Shown: piece after piece, positions 16,396 through 25,729 of the stretch
How the letters are laid out: every line of letters begins with the position of its first letter
How positions within the stretch are numbered: position 1 is the stretch's first letter
DNA from: an uncultured Clostridia bacterium
Lineage (GTDB): Bacteria > Bacillota > Clostridia > TANB77 > CAG-508
NCBI GenBank assembly: GCA_934167175.1
Contig: CAKPKF010000011.1
Span: 1 to 50,049, forward strand
Length of the DNA stretch: 50,049 bases
Direction of reading: 5' to 3'
Notes under the pieces: generated by a model
What the model saw: only the letters and a program-made list of their open reading frames with translations
Database searches by the model: none
Told to the model about the DNA's origin: nothing
Position numbers and translations under genes: made by a program

Positions 16396-18044
16396 ATGGA
16401 AAAAAGAAAAATATATGAGAAAAATGGAATAGCTATACCTACAGTGGTAATTATAGTGGTAGTTTCTATTATTTTGGTAGCTGTACCAACTGTAATAATA
16501 ATCAGTTTAATAAATAAAAGTATGTTAATTACAGAAAGCGAAGTTGATAAAGAAACAAAGATTGTAACATTAGCAACAGATGAGGCAGTAAATAAAGGAA
16601 AGGTGAATAAGGAAGAGTTACAAACAGCTTTAAATAATCAAAAGAAAGATGTAGCAATTGTAGAAGAAGATGTAGATACATATATAGTGATATTTAAAGA
16701 TAGTCAAAGAGAGTATGAAGTAACCCAAAAGCGGAAATGTAGAAGGACCAATAACACGAATAGTAGATAAATATCCAGGAGATATAACAAGAGGATTAGA
16801 GGGGGAAAAACTAAATGGAGATGAAACAAGCCCATATGAAATAAATTGTATAGAAGACTTAATTGATTTTTCAGACAAAGTAAGAAATGAAGAAGGTACA
16901 ATGCATGTTGTATTAAATAGAAGTTTAAGTTTTACATCAATAAGATCATATACTAATTATAGAACAACTAAATTAGGAGATATAAATGGAGATGGAAAAG
17001 TAGATGGATTAATGACAGAACTTACAACAGGAAAAGGCTTTAAAGCGATAGGAAAAAAAGAATATGTACAAAGTACAGGATTTGTCGCATTAACAGGATT
17101 CGATGGAGTATTTGATGGTTGCGGATATACAATAAAAGACTTGTATATAAATGAAAATACCAAAAGTGGACAAGGGTTGTTTTCGTATATATCTCCAAAT
17201 GGACTTGTAAAAAATTTAACTGTAACAGGAAACATAACTGGGGTATATGATCAAGGTGGAATAGCTGCAGAAAATGATGGAATAATACAAAAATGTTATA
17301 ATAGAGTAAATTTAAACAATAAGTCGACAGGAGATTTGGAAATAGGTGGAATAGCTGGGAAAAATGGAGGTAGAATAGAAAACTGTTATAACTTTGGAAG
17401 TATAACATCAGAAAATTCTTCTTGGACATATACAGGTGGAATAGCAGGAATTAATGAAAGCATTATAACTAAATGTTACAATAAGGGAAAAATGATAAGT
17501 TTTAAAGGAGATAGAGTATTAGCCGGAGGAATTGTTGGATATAATATGTCTGGAATAAGCCTATGTTATAATACGGGGAAGATAGAAGGAACAGGCAGTA
17601 GTATTGCATCAATAGGAGGCATAGCACGGAAACTCACAAAATGAAAATGCAATAGTAGAAAAATGTTATAATACGGGAAGTTTAGAAACAAAAAAAGAAA
17701 CTAAATATGCTATTGTAGGAGGAATTGTTGGAAATAATGTTATGAAAATAACCAATTGTTATAATATAGGTAAAATAATTGGAGAAGGAAGTGGATATAC
17801 TCATATAGGTGGAATAGCAGGAAATGCAGGAACTATGAAGTATTGCTATTATTTAAATAAAAGTATGGATTCTAAAACAGAAGATGACAATAAAAACATA
17901 AATATAAAAGAATGTGTAATGCAAACAGAAGAACAAATGAAATCAGATGGTTTCATAGATTTAATAAATGAAGAATTAGAAGAAGAATGGAAAAAAGATG
18001 AAAAAGGTATAAATAATGGATATCCTATTTTAAGCTGGCAATAA
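16396..18044 (+). CDS. Pilin-like GLUG-repeat surface protein, two +1 frameshifts at CGG
   Basis: The coding sequence runs in three successive frames: 16396-16731, 16733-17626 and 17628-18044, skipping C16732 and C17627. Read that way it is one 548-residue protein, matching the intact 543-residue relative at 41533. The N terminus has a prepilin-like hydrophobic helix (residues ~10-37, after KNGIAIPT). Residues ~220-500 hold repeated GLUG motifs of the form GGIAGxNxxxIxxCYNxG. Both breaks fall inside conserved patterns that resume directly in the new frame (QKGNVEGP and GGIAGNSQ). A standard annotation would call three fragments or a pseudogene. Ends at a strong terminator. Role: exported surface protein, inferred. 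Confidence 0.75.
16732..16735 (+). other. CGG-A +1 recoding site 1 (GLUG protein)
   Basis: Zero frame CAA AAG CGG AAA; skipping the C gives AAG GGA AAT and continues the protein as Gly113. The zero frame stops at 16768-16770. Confidence 0.7.
17627..17630 (+). other. CGG-A +1 recoding site 2 (GLUG protein)
   Basis: Zero frame ATA GCA CGG AAA; skipping the C gives GCA GGA AAC, reproducing the GLUG motif GGIAGN with Gly411. The zero frame stops 15 nt later at 17642-17644. Confidence 0.8.
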
Positions 18045-18056
18045 TGTGATGTGAAT

Positions 18057-18108
18057 AAACCTCTATATTATCAAATTGTTTAAATTTTGATAATATAGAG
18101 GTTATTTT
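18057..18108 (+). terminator. Terminator of the GLUG gene
   Basis: A stem of about 16 bp (CCTCTATATTATCAAA) with a short loop, followed by GTTATTTTA. Confidence 0.8.
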
Positions 18109-18147
18109 AATGCTAAATAAAAATCCTAAAGAGTGCTACTATAATAA

Positions 18148-18579
18148 TTAATCATCTTGTTTATAAGAAGTGTTGTTGTTTTGGGCGCTATAAAACCAAA
18201 CAAGAGCTATTATTGCAATAGCAGCGATAGCTAAAATTAACCAAGTCCAAGCAGTAGAACTCATACCAGCAAATGTTGCTGAAGTCCTTGTTGCATTATA
18301 ACCATTTTTAGAGTTCCTGTTTGAAGTAGTGCCAGCAGAAGAAGAACTATTTTTCATATTCTTTTCTACATTATCTCCAGCACTTTCAATTTTATCTGTG
18401 CTTGATTTCATAGCACCTGAAACTCCACCAACCATATCTTCTACAGCATTTTCAGCACCACCAACTGCATTTCGTACATCATTTCCTGCTTTTTGCAAAT
18501 CATTATTAGCAAAGACATATGAGGAAATAAAGAAGAAACCAATTAATATACTAAATATAAAAAAAAACTTTTTCGTCAT
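18148..18579 (-). CDS. Small exported protein with C-terminal membrane helix
   Basis: 143 residues from the ATG at 18579, chosen because GGAGGTTAAG precedes it directly; an in-frame ATG four codons earlier lies within the site. Residues 1-25 form a signal peptide ending VFA-NND. An amphipathic segment follows (KAGNDVRNAVGGAENAVED), then a Ser/Asn-rich linker and a membrane helix at ~110-130 (WTWLILAIAAIAIIALVWF) with a short polar tail. I recognise the general pattern from clostridial genomes but not a function. It is next to another small exported protein of the same build. Confidence 0.7.
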   Translation of the reverse strand: MTKKFFFIFSILIGFFFISSYVFANNDLQKAGNDVRNAVGGAENAVEDMVGGVSGAMKSSTDKIESAGDNVEKNMKNSSSSAGTTSNRNSKNGYNATRTSATFAGMSSTAWTWLILAIAAIAIIALVWFYSAQNNNTSYKQDD

Positions 18580-18742
18580 CTTAACCTCCAAAAAAAATTA
18601 TAAAAATGCTACAACTAATATTTAAGAGGCTTTTTTGTTCGAACTTATTTATAGTATTAAATTTTAATTTGAAAATATGCGTGAAAAAAAATACTATAAT
18701 ACCAATAAATGATATTATAGTAAAAATAAAATTTTAATTGTT

Positions 18743-19111
18743 TTATTTTTTTAGTCGAATTAAAATAGCTATACTTAGTAAAATTAAAAGTACACCAACA
18801 ACTATTAATATAACATTTAGTATATTGGTTAAATTTAACTCATTATTATCCGATAAGCTACTAACACTGCTTACTTTTGCAGAAGATTCAGAGTTGTTTT
18901 CTGAAGCAAGATTCATATCAGCAGAATCTGAATTATCAGTTGCTTCATCATCTAAGTATTCACCATCATCTACTTCATCACTTGATGTGGTTTCTTCTGA
19001 GACAGCTGAATTTGTGCTAGAAGTAGCATAAATATATGAAAAATTTGATATAATAAACGTAATAAGCATAAATACGAAAAATAAAAGAACTTTAGCTTTA
19101 GTTTTATTCAT
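18743..19111 (-). CDS. Small exported acidic protein with C-terminal membrane helix
   Basis: 122 residues. A signal peptide (1-30, ending IYAT) is followed by a highly acidic, Ser-rich segment (SEETTSSDEVDDGEYLDDEA) and a membrane helix at ~97-118 with a basic end (RLKK), predicting the acidic part outside the cell. The site AAGGAGGTAA precedes the start. Family unknown. Together with the gene at 18148 it forms a minus-strand pair, separated by about 160 nt; whether they share a transcript is unclear. Confidence 0.7.
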   Translation of the reverse strand: MNKTKAKVLLFFVFMLITFIISNFSYIYATSSTNSAVSEETTSSDEVDDGEYLDDEATDNSDSADMNLASENNSESSAKVSSVSSLSDNNELNLTNILNVILIVVGVLLILLSIAILIRLKK

Positions 19112-19254
19112 AATAAAAAAATTACCTCCTTGACAAGATATATGTATTAATTATTTTTATTAACCTAATAATATAATAATACACAAAATAATGAAAAAAG
19201 TCTACAAATTTTGCAAAAAATATAAAAAAATGTAATAATTTGAAAGGAAAAACA

Positions 19255-20046
19255 ATGAAAGAAGTTTATTTTCCAATATTACAAAGAAAAATTAGTATTT
19301 CTAAAACATTTTTATCAATAGGAAGTGTTGATATATATTGGTATTCAGTTATGATTGTAATAGCAATATTAATTACAGTAATATGTATGAAAAAAGAAAG
19401 AAAAAAGTATGGAATATATTATGATGATATGTTACAGTTAATGACATTTCTACTGCCAATTTCTTTAATATGTGCAAGAGCGTATTATATAGCTTTTAAT
19501 TTAAAATATTATATAACAGAACCAAAACAAATATTAAATACAAGAAATGGAGGTTTAGCAATATACGGAGGCATTTTAGGTGGATGTTGTTTTATATTAG
19601 TATACTGCAAATTAAGAAAAATAAACGTACTTGATATATTTGATTTTATATGTCCGTATTTAGCGCTAGGACAAAGTATAGGAAGGTGGGGAAATTTTTT
19701 TAATATAGAGGCATATGGGAAAGAAACAAAGAATTTTTTGAGAATGGGAATAATAGAAAATAATAAATATATAGAGGTACACCCTACATTTTTATATGAA
19801 AGTATAGCTACATTTTTAATATGTATAATATTATTTTATCACAGAAATAAAAGAAAGTATAAAGGACAGTTAACTTTAATTTATTTCATCAGTTATTGTT
19901 TTGTAAGAATGTTTATAGAAGAGATAAGAACTGATGCTTTAGTGTTTTTGGGTTTAAAAATATCGCAAATAGTTTCAATACTAATTCTAGTAATTTGTGT
20001 AATGATTGTTATTTTCAAAAAATATTTTAAAATAACTAATAAGTAG
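19255..20046 (+). CDS. lgt: Prolipoprotein diacylglyceryl transferase
   Basis: 263 residues from the ATG at 19255, preceded by AAAGGAAAAAC; an upstream in-frame TTG is less likely. Lgt transfers diacylglycerol from phosphatidylglycerol to the lipobox cysteine of prelipoproteins in the membrane. Seven membrane helices are apparent. Signatures are GGLAIYGGILGG near residue 103 and the Lgt signature LGQSIGRWGNFFNIEAYG near residue 140, with HPTFLYES and the C-terminal RMFIEEIRTD. It supports lipoprotein status for proteins such as the CotH-like one. Confidence 0.95.
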   Translation: MKEVYFPILQRKISISKTFLSIGSVDIYWYSVMIVIAILITVICMKKERKKYGIYYDDMLQLMTFLLPISLICARAYYIAFNLKYYITEPKQILNTRNGGLAIYGGILGGCCFILVYCKLRKINVLDIFDFICPYLALGQSIGRWGNFFNIEAYGKETKNFLRMGIIENNKYIEVHPTFLYESIATFLICIILFYHRNKRKYKGQLTLIYFISYCFVRMFIEEIRTDALVFLGLKISQIVSILILVICVMIVIFKKYFKITNK

Positions 20047-20094
20047 CTTTTTGAATAATCACAAAAATTGTCAAAAAATGATGAACGATTTTTC

Positions 20095-20122
20095 TTGACA
20101 AATAATAAATTTAAAGTAAAAT
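20095..20122 (+). promoter_or_regulatory. Promoter upstream of the coiled-coil gene
   Basis: TTGACA, 16 nt, TAAAAT. It lies ~215 nt before the coiled-coil gene; the leader between holds a tiny ORF and AT-rich sequence with a TGATATATTTATATCA inverted repeat at 20301-20320. Confidence 0.55.
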
Positions 20123-20273
20123 AGGTATATAAATATTTAATTTTATCATAATATGATAAAGTTTTCTGTAATTTAATTATATTCTAAATTTTAAAATTTC
20201 CAAAAAGATTCAAATATCTAAAAATCTTTAGAAAAAATCCCTAATAATGTAAATAAAATAAAAAGGAGGAGAT

Positions 20274-20300
20274 ATGTCACTATTGAATATTAAATTTTAA
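20274..20300 (+). CDS. Possible 8-codon leader peptide
   Basis: ATG TCA CTA TTG AAT ATT AAA TTT TAA directly follows a near-ideal AAAGGAGGAGAT site and ends about 38 nt before the coiled-coil gene. No other gene uses this ribosome binding site. It could be a leader peptide or the remnant of a longer gene; nothing supports a specific role. Confidence 0.3.
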   Translation: MSLLNIKF

Positions 20301-20337
20301 AATGATATATTTATATCATAATTGAGAGGTGAAAAAA

Positions 20338-20733
20338 ATGGAAGAAAATCAAATGAATGTTTTATTGAAAGCTATAAGAAAAGTAGTAAGAGAAGAGATA
20401 AAAGAAGAAATAGGAGAAATGAAACAAGAGGTAAATGAGATAAAAGAAGAAATAGGAGAAATGAAACAAGAGATAAATAATATAAAACAAGAAATGAGAA
20501 ATATTAAACAAAATATGGAAAAAATGTACAAAAAATTGACAGAAAAAATAGAAAAAGAGAGAGATGACACAGCCAAACTAATACATGAAGTTGGAAAAAT
20601 GCTTACAATAAAAATTACAGACAACAAAAACGAAAGTGAAAATAAATGTAATGAACTTTTTAAACTAAATAAAATTAATAAGATGGAACATGAAATATTT
20701 GAAAAAAAGATTGAAAGATTAGAAATGGTATAA
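20338..20733 (+). CDS. Coiled-coil protein, 131 aa, unknown function
   Basis: Starts at the ATG after GAGAGGTG. Residues ~10-75 form an uninterrupted charged coiled coil built from repeated EEIGEMKQEVNEIK units; two copies are identical at DNA level. The C-terminal third is Lys/Glu/Asn-rich helix. No signal peptide or membrane segment. Similar short coiled-coil proteins occur in phage and chromosomal loci of clostridia, but I assign no function. It lies 14 nt upstream of the PAP2 gene, which shares its direction and probably its transcript. Confidence 0.65.
   Translation: MEENQMNVLLKAIRKVVREEIKEEIGEMKQEVNEIKEEIGEMKQEINNIKQEMRNIKQNMEKMYKKLTEKIEKERDDTAKLIHEVGKMLTIKITDNKNESENKCNELFKLNKINKMEHEIFEKKIERLEMV
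20401..20472 (+). repeat. 42-nt tandem repeat in the coiled-coil gene
   Basis: A 30-nt segment beginning AAAGAAGAAATAGGAGAAAT occurs at 20401 and again at 20443. The 42-nt period equals 14 residues, two heptads, so copy-number change would keep the coiled coil in register. Confidence 0.8.
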
Positions 20734-20747
20734 TAAAGGGAGAAAAA

Positions 20748-21378
20748 ATGTTAAAAAAAACAAAAGAAATTATAATACAAAATAAACGAGTGATAATATT
20801 TTTTATAGCAATAGTTGTTTTTACTATAATTGCAAAAGCGTTATTTAAGGAGCAATTATATGAATTTGATAATTATGTGTATATAAGAATTATTAAATAT
20901 ATGAATCCATATGTAACACAAGTGTTAAAAATTTTTACAAATCTAGGTGGGGCAATTGCATTAATAATAGCAAGTTTAACAATGTTTATATGTTTAAAGA
21001 ACAGAAAAATTGGTAAATATGTGATAATTAATTTAGTAATTATTACATGTATAAATCAAATTTTAAAATACATATTTGCAAGAGAAAGACCAAATATACT
21101 AAGATTAGTGGAAGAACATGGGTATAGTTTCCCATCTCGGACATTCTATGGTAAGTATGGCATTTTATGGATTTTTAATATATTTACTTTGGATTAAAAT
21201 AGAAAATAAAAAAATTCGATACTTATCATGCGCAATTTTGTCAGTATGTATTTTAATTATAGGTATAAGTAGAATATATTTAGGAGTACATTATGCAAGT
21301 GATGTACTTGCAGGATTTTGTATATCTTTAGCATATCTAATGGTATATACAAAATTTGTCTCAAAAAAAATAGTATAG
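20748..21378 (+). CDS. PAP2-family membrane phosphatase, +1 frameshift at CGG
   Basis: Coding runs 20748-21137 and 21139-21378, skipping C21138, giving 209 residues, typical for a PAP2 phosphatase (undecaprenyl-pyrophosphate or phosphatidate phosphatase type). Motif 1 is KYIFARERP; motif 2 is FPSGHS, created exactly by the frameshift (Gly131, His132); motif 3 is SRIYLGVHYASD. The zero-frame product ends after 150 residues without the catalytic histidines, so the gene is useful only if the frame is shifted. Several membrane helices surround the motifs. It lies between the coiled-coil gene and priA (18 nt). Without recoding one would call it a pseudogene. Confidence 0.82.
21138..21141 (+). other. 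CGG-A +1 recoding site 3 (PAP2)
   Basis: Zero frame CCA TCT CGG ACA; skipping the C gives TCT GGA CAT TCT, the catalytic PSGHS motif. Zero-frame stop at 21195-21197. Confidence 0.88.
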
Positions 21379-21396
21379 ACAATATAGGAGAACAAT

Positions 21397-23631
21397 ATGA
21401 TAGCAAAGATAATAATAAATAGTACAGTAAAAAATTTGAATAAGGTATTTGATTATAATATACCAGATGAAATGTTAGATGATATAAAAATAGGAAGCAG
21501 GGTAGTAATACCTTTTGGAAAAGGCTCTAAAATAGAAGAAGGCTTTGTAATAGATATTAAAGAAAAATCAAGTTATGAAACAAAAGATATAATAAGTATA
21601 CAAAAAGATTTTTCTCTAGATGAAAATAAAATAGAGTTAGCTAAATTAATGGCTCGAAAATATTTTTGCAATGTATCGGATGCAATTAAACTTATGCTTC
21701 CACCAGGTTCAAGTAGCAAAATATTATCTAATAGGACAAAAGAAAAGAATATGAAATTTATATATTTAAAAGAAGATGTAGAAAGTATAAATGAAAAAAT
21801 ACAAAAGCAAATAATAAAATCACCTAAGCAAATTAGAGTTATAAATTTTTTAATTGAAAATGATGGAGTAGGAATGTCAGACTTAAAGGTATTTACAGAT
21901 ACAACTACATCTGTAATAAAGACATTAGAGAAAAATAATTATATAGAAATAGTAGAAAAGCAAGTAGATAGAAATCCTTTTATAAATAAGAAAATTACAC
22001 CAACTAAAAGCTTGAAATTAACAAATGAACAAATGTTGGCATATAGTAAAGTTTGTGAAAGCATAGATAATGAAATGTTTATAGAGTTTTTACTATATGG
22101 TGTTACTGGTTCAGGAAAAACTGAAATATATTTACAGTTAATAGAAAAAGTGTTAAGTATGGGAAAAAGTGCTATTGTATTAGTGCCAGAAATTTCTTTA
22201 ACCCCTCAAATGGTAAATAGATTTATATCAAGATTTGGTGAAGATCAAATAGCTATTTTGCATAGTAAACTATCATTAGGAGAGAGATATGATCAATGGA
22301 ATAGAATAAAAAATGGAATTTCTAATGTAGTAATAGGAGCAAGATCAGCAATATTCGCTCCAGTAAAAGATGTAGGTATAATAATAATTGACGAGGAACA
22401 TGATAATTCATATAAATCAGAAATGAATCCTAGATATGATGCTAAAGATATAGCAAAATATATAGCGAGTGAAAATAATATACCATTGGTATTAGGGAGT
22501 GCTACGCCAGATCTAAATACATTTTACAAAGCAAATATAGGAAAGATAGAACTACTTAAATTGACTAAAAGAGCTAATGAATCTAGTTTGCCAAGTGTAG
22601 AAATAGTAGATTTGAGAAAAGAGTTAGCAGAAGGAAATAGGTCAATGCTAAGTAGAAAGTTATATGAGAGAATACAAGAAAATATAGCTAAAAAACAGCA
22701 GACTATCTTGTTCCTAAATAGAAGAGGATTTTCAACATTTGTGATGTGTCGTGATTGTGGATATACAGCAAAATGTAATAATTGCAACATTAGCTTGACA
22801 TATCATATGCAAGAAAATAAATTAAAATGCCATTATTGTGGATATGAGCAAAACAATATTACAATATGCCCAGAGTGTAATAGCAATAAAGTAAGATATT
22901 TTGGAACAGGAACTCAAAAACTTGAATATGAAATTAATAAGTTATTTCCAGAAGCAACTACAATAAGAATGGATATAGATACAGTAACTAAAAAAAATTC
23001 ACATGAGGAAATATTAAATAAATTTAACAAAGAAAATATAAATATATTAATAGGAACTCAAATGATTGTAAAAGGCCATCATTTTCCCAATGTCACATTA
23101 GTAGGAGTTATTGCGGCAGATGGAAGTTTGAATATAGGAGATTATAGGGCAAACGAAAGAACATTTCAAATATTGACTCAAGTAGCGGGGAGAGCTGGAA
23201 GAGAAAATTTGCCAGGCAATGTCATAATACAAACATATAACCCAGATAATTTTAGTATAGAATATGCTCAAAAACAGGATTACGATTTATTCTACAATAC
23301 AGAGATAAACTTAAGAAAACAATTGAAATATCCTCCATTTTGCGATATAATAGTAATTGGTATTAGTTCACTTGATGAAGAAAAAATAAAGAAAGCATCA
23401 GAATATATTTACCAAAATATAGTTAGCAAAAATATCAACATGAGTGTATATAAACCAATGCCAGCGCCTATTGATAAAATTAAAATGAGATTTAGATGGA
23501 GAATAATCATTAAATGTCATTTGAATAATGGAGTAATAGACGGTATAAATGATGTTCTTGAAAAATTCTATAAGAGTAGAATTAAAGATGTTAGAGTAAT
23601 AGTAGATATAAATCCAAATAATATGCTATAA
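21397..23631 (+). CDS. priA: Primosomal helicase PriA
   Basis: 744 residues. The N-terminal 3'-DNA-binding domain is followed by a helicase with Walker A GVTGSGKTEIY near residue 238 and Walker B IIIDEEHDNSY, and a paired zinc-binding region with CRDCGY, CNNC, CHYCGY and CPEC. PriA restarts stalled replication forks by reloading the replicative helicase. It has many arginines but no in-frame CGG. Followed after 15 nt by def and then fmt, the common priA-def-fmt order of Firmicutes. Confidence 0.97.
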   Translation: MIAKIIINSTVKNLNKVFDYNIPDEMLDDIKIGSRVVIPFGKGSKIEEGFVIDIKEKSSYETKDIISIQKDFSLDENKIELAKLMARKYFCNVSDAIKLMLPPGSSSKILSNRTKEKNMKFIYLKEDVESINEKIQKQIIKSPKQIRVINFLIENDGVGMSDLKVFTDTTTSVIKTLEKNNYIEIVEKQVDRNPFINKKITPTKSLKLTNEQMLAYSKVCESIDNEMFIEFLLYGVTGSGKTEIYLQLIEKVLSMGKSAIVLVPEISLTPQMVNRFISRFGEDQIAILHSKLSLGERYDQWNRIKNGISNVVIGARSAIFAPVKDVGIIIIDEEHDNSYKSEMNPRYDAKDIAKYIASENNIPLVLGSATPDLNTFYKANIGKIELLKLTKRANESSLPSVEIVDLRKELAEGNRSMLSRKLYERIQENIAKKQQTILFLNRRGFSTFVMCRDCGYTAKCNNCNISLTYHMQENKLKCHYCGYEQNNITICPECNSNKVRYFGTGTQKLEYEINKLFPEATTIRMDIDTVTKKNSHEEILNKFNKENINILIGTQMIVKGHHFPNVTLVGVIAADGSLNIGDYRANERTFQILTQVAGRAGRENLPGNVIIQTYNPDNFSIEYAQKQDYDLFYNTEINLRKQLKYPPFCDIIVIGISSLDEEKIKKASEYIYQNIVSKNINMSVYKPMPAPIDKIKMRFRWRIIIKCHLNNGVIDGINDVLEKFYKSRIKDVRVIVDINPNNML

Positions 23632-23646
23632 GAAGGAGGTAAATGA

Positions 23647-24126
23647 ATGGCAATAAGAAATATAAGAGAATCTGGAGATGAGATTTTAAATAAAAAATCT
23701 AGGCAAGTTGAAGAAATAGATGAAAAACTATTAGTATTAATAAATGATATGATAGAAACTATGCATAAGTTTAATGGGGTTGGATTAGCTGCTGTGCAAG
23801 TGGGAGTTTTAAAAAGAGTTGTAGTAATTGATTTATATGATGATAAAGGTCCAATAATACTTATAAATCCAGAAGTTGTAAAACAAAAAGGAAGCCAAAC
23901 AGTTACAGAAGGATGTTTAAGTTTTCCAAATCAATTTGCTAAAGTAGTAAGACCTAAAGAAGTTACAGTGACTGCTATGAATGAAAAAGGTAAAAAAATA
24001 AAAATAACGGGAAAAGATTTGCTAGCACAAGCATTAGTACATGAGATAGATCATTTAAATGGAGAATTATTTATAGATAAAATAATTCCAGGGACATTAG
24101 AGATAATAAAACCTGAGAATAATTAA
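23647..24126 (+). CDS. def: Peptide deformylase
   Basis: 159 residues, normal length. All three metal-site motifs are present: GVGLAAVQVG near residue 43, EGCLS near residue 90 (cysteine ligand) and HEIDHLNG near 133. The enzyme removes the formyl group from new N-terminal methionines. The site AGAAGGAGGTAA precedes the ATG. Works with the adjoining fmt. Confidence 0.97.
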   Translation: MAIRNIRESGDEILNKKSRQVEEIDEKLLVLINDMIETMHKFNGVGLAAVQVGVLKRVVVIDLYDDKGPIILINPEVVKQKGSQTVTEGCLSFPNQFAKVVRPKEVTVTAMNEKGKKIKITGKDLLAQALVHEIDHLNGELFIDKIIPGTLEIIKPENN

Positions 24127-24196
24127 ATATTATTATGAGGGACTAATAAAACATTTTGAGTCTCTCTTTAAATTATGTAACAAAAAGGAGAAAAAT

Positions 24197-25153
24197 ATGT
24201 TAAATATAGTATTTATGGGAACACCGGATTTTGCAATGAAATCTTTAGAAGCAATATATAATGAAAAATATAATATTTTAGGAGTAGTTACAAATCCAGA
24301 CAGACCTAAAGGTAGAGGAATGAAACTAAATCAATCACCAGTTAAAGAATATGCATTAGAAAAAAATATGAAAATATACCAACCAGATAAGGTGAAAGAA
24401 AATGAAAGTTTTATAAATGAAATAAAAAAATTAAATCCTGATGTAATATGTGTTGTTGCATATGGAAAGATAATTCCAAAAGAGATATTGGAGATACCTA
24501 AATATGGCTGTATAAATTTACATGGATCGTTGTTACCAAAATATAGAGGAGCAGCCCCAATTCAATGGTCTATAATTAATGGTGATAAAACGACAGGAGT
24601 TACAACCATATATATGAACGAAGGTATAGATACAGGGGATATGATTTTGAAAAAAGAAGTTGCAATAGATGAAAATGAAACAACAGGAGAATTATGGGAA
24701 AAAATGTCTAATATAGGTGCAAAACTGTTAGTTGATACATTAAAGAAAATAGAAAATGAAGATGCACCTAGAGTAAAGCAAGAAAATAATGCTTCATATG
24801 CACCAATGCTAGAAAAATCTATTGCCAAAATAGATTGGAATAAAATGAAAGCTATAGAAATAAAAAATCTAGTTAGAGGATTAAATCCAATAATGGGAGC
24901 ATATGCAACTTTAAATGGTAAAAAAGTAAAATTTTGGAAAGTAGAGTTAGCAAATAAAGAATGTATAGAAATGGATACAGAAACAGCAGAACCAGGAACT
25001 ATATTGTATATAGATAATAAAAAAGGTTTGTATGTGAAAGCAAAAGATGGGATTATAAAGTTGATAGATGTACAAGGAGAAAACTCTAAAAAGATGAATG
25101 TATGCGAATGGATAAGAGGAAGCAGAGTGCAAGTAGGAGAAAAGTTTGTGTAA
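24197..25153 (+). CDS. fmt: Methionyl-tRNA formyltransferase
   Basis: 318 residues, normal length. N-terminal formyltransferase domain with MGTPDFAMKSLEA, the catalytic-loop sequence LHGSLLPKYRGAAPIQW near residue 110, and GVTTIYMNEGIDTGD; the C-terminal ~110 residues form the tRNA-binding barrel. It formylates initiator Met-tRNA using 10-formyl-THF, whose supply is linked to fhs and folD elsewhere in this window. Separated from def by 70 nt with a weak hairpin. Confidence 0.97.
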   Translation: MLNIVFMGTPDFAMKSLEAIYNEKYNILGVVTNPDRPKGRGMKLNQSPVKEYALEKNMKIYQPDKVKENESFINEIKKLNPDVICVVAYGKIIPKEILEIPKYGCINLHGSLLPKYRGAAPIQWSIINGDKTTGVTTIYMNEGIDTGDMILKKEVAIDENETTGELWEKMSNIGAKLLVDTLKKIENEDAPRVKQENNASYAPMLEKSIAKIDWNKMKAIEIKNLVRGLNPIMGAYATLNGKKVKFWKVELANKECIEMDTETAEPGTILYIDNKKGLYVKAKDGIIKLIDVQGENSKKMNVCEWIRGSRVQVGEKFV

Positions 25154-25169
25154 AAATATTACGAAATAG

Positions 25170-25198
25170 TTGTAAAAATAATCAATAATTGATATACT
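25170..25198 (+). promoter_or_regulatory. Promoter of the asp23-amaP operon
   Basis: TTGTAA, 17 nt, TATACT, about 45 nt upstream of the Asp23 start. Confidence 0.65.
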
Positions 25199-25242
25199 AA
25201 TAAAAGTTAATAATGTATATATTTTATTAGGAGGTTTTTGTT

Positions 25243-25680
25243 ATGGAAAATGAAGAAATAAAAAATGTTGAAGGAACTGAAGAGGTTACAATAGACAATA
25301 AAGAGAATAATGAAATAAAAATAGCAGATGATGTTGTTGCAGTTATTGCTGGAGTAGCAGTGTCAGAAGTACCAGGAGTTTCAAGTATGGCAGGAGGATT
25401 TGCAGGTGGAATTTCAGAAGTATTAAGTGGAAAGAAAAACTTAGCTAAAGGTATTAAAGTAGAAGTAGCAAATAAAGAAGCAAAAATCGATGTAAATATT
25501 ATCGTAGAATATGGAACAAGAATACCAGATGTAGCTTTTGAAATTCAAAACAGGGTAAAGAAATCTGTTGAAACAATGACAGGATTAAAAGTGTTAGAAG
25601 TAAATGTACATGTACAAGGTGTAAATACAAATGTTGAAGAAACAAAGGAAGAAACTGAAGAAGAAAAACAAGAAGACTAA
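25243..25680 (+). CDS. Asp23/Gls24 family envelope stress protein
   Basis: 145 residues. The Asp23 (DUF322) core spans ~25-125 with IADDVVAVIAGVAVSEVPGV, a glycine-rich segment and VNIIVEYGTRIPDVAFEIQ; both ends are strongly acidic (EETEEEKQED). In staphylococci Asp23 is a very abundant membrane-associated protein linked to cell-envelope homeostasis, tethered by AmaP. The AmaP-like gene follows 49 nt downstream, and a DUF2273 gene after that, the usual module. Confidence 0.92.
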   Translation: MENEEIKNVEGTEEVTIDNKENNEIKIADDVVAVIAGVAVSEVPGVSSMAGGFAGGISEVLSGKKNLAKGIKVEVANKEAKIDVNIIVEYGTRIPDVAFEIQNRVKKSVETMTGLKVLEVNVHVQGVNTNVEETKEETEEEKQED

Positions 25681-25729
25681 ATATAAGTCTTAGTAAATGA
25701 TACTATTAAAAGAAACGGAGGAAAAAATA

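Noticed and set aside
16396..18044. Pseudogene made of three fragments
   Set aside because: Both breaks are single C insertions at CGG-A, the protein continues without other damage over 548 residues, and the same signature occurs in three other genes.
20401..20472. CRISPR-like repeat
   Set aside because: There are only two copies with no variable spacers; the repeat encodes coiled-coil heptads.
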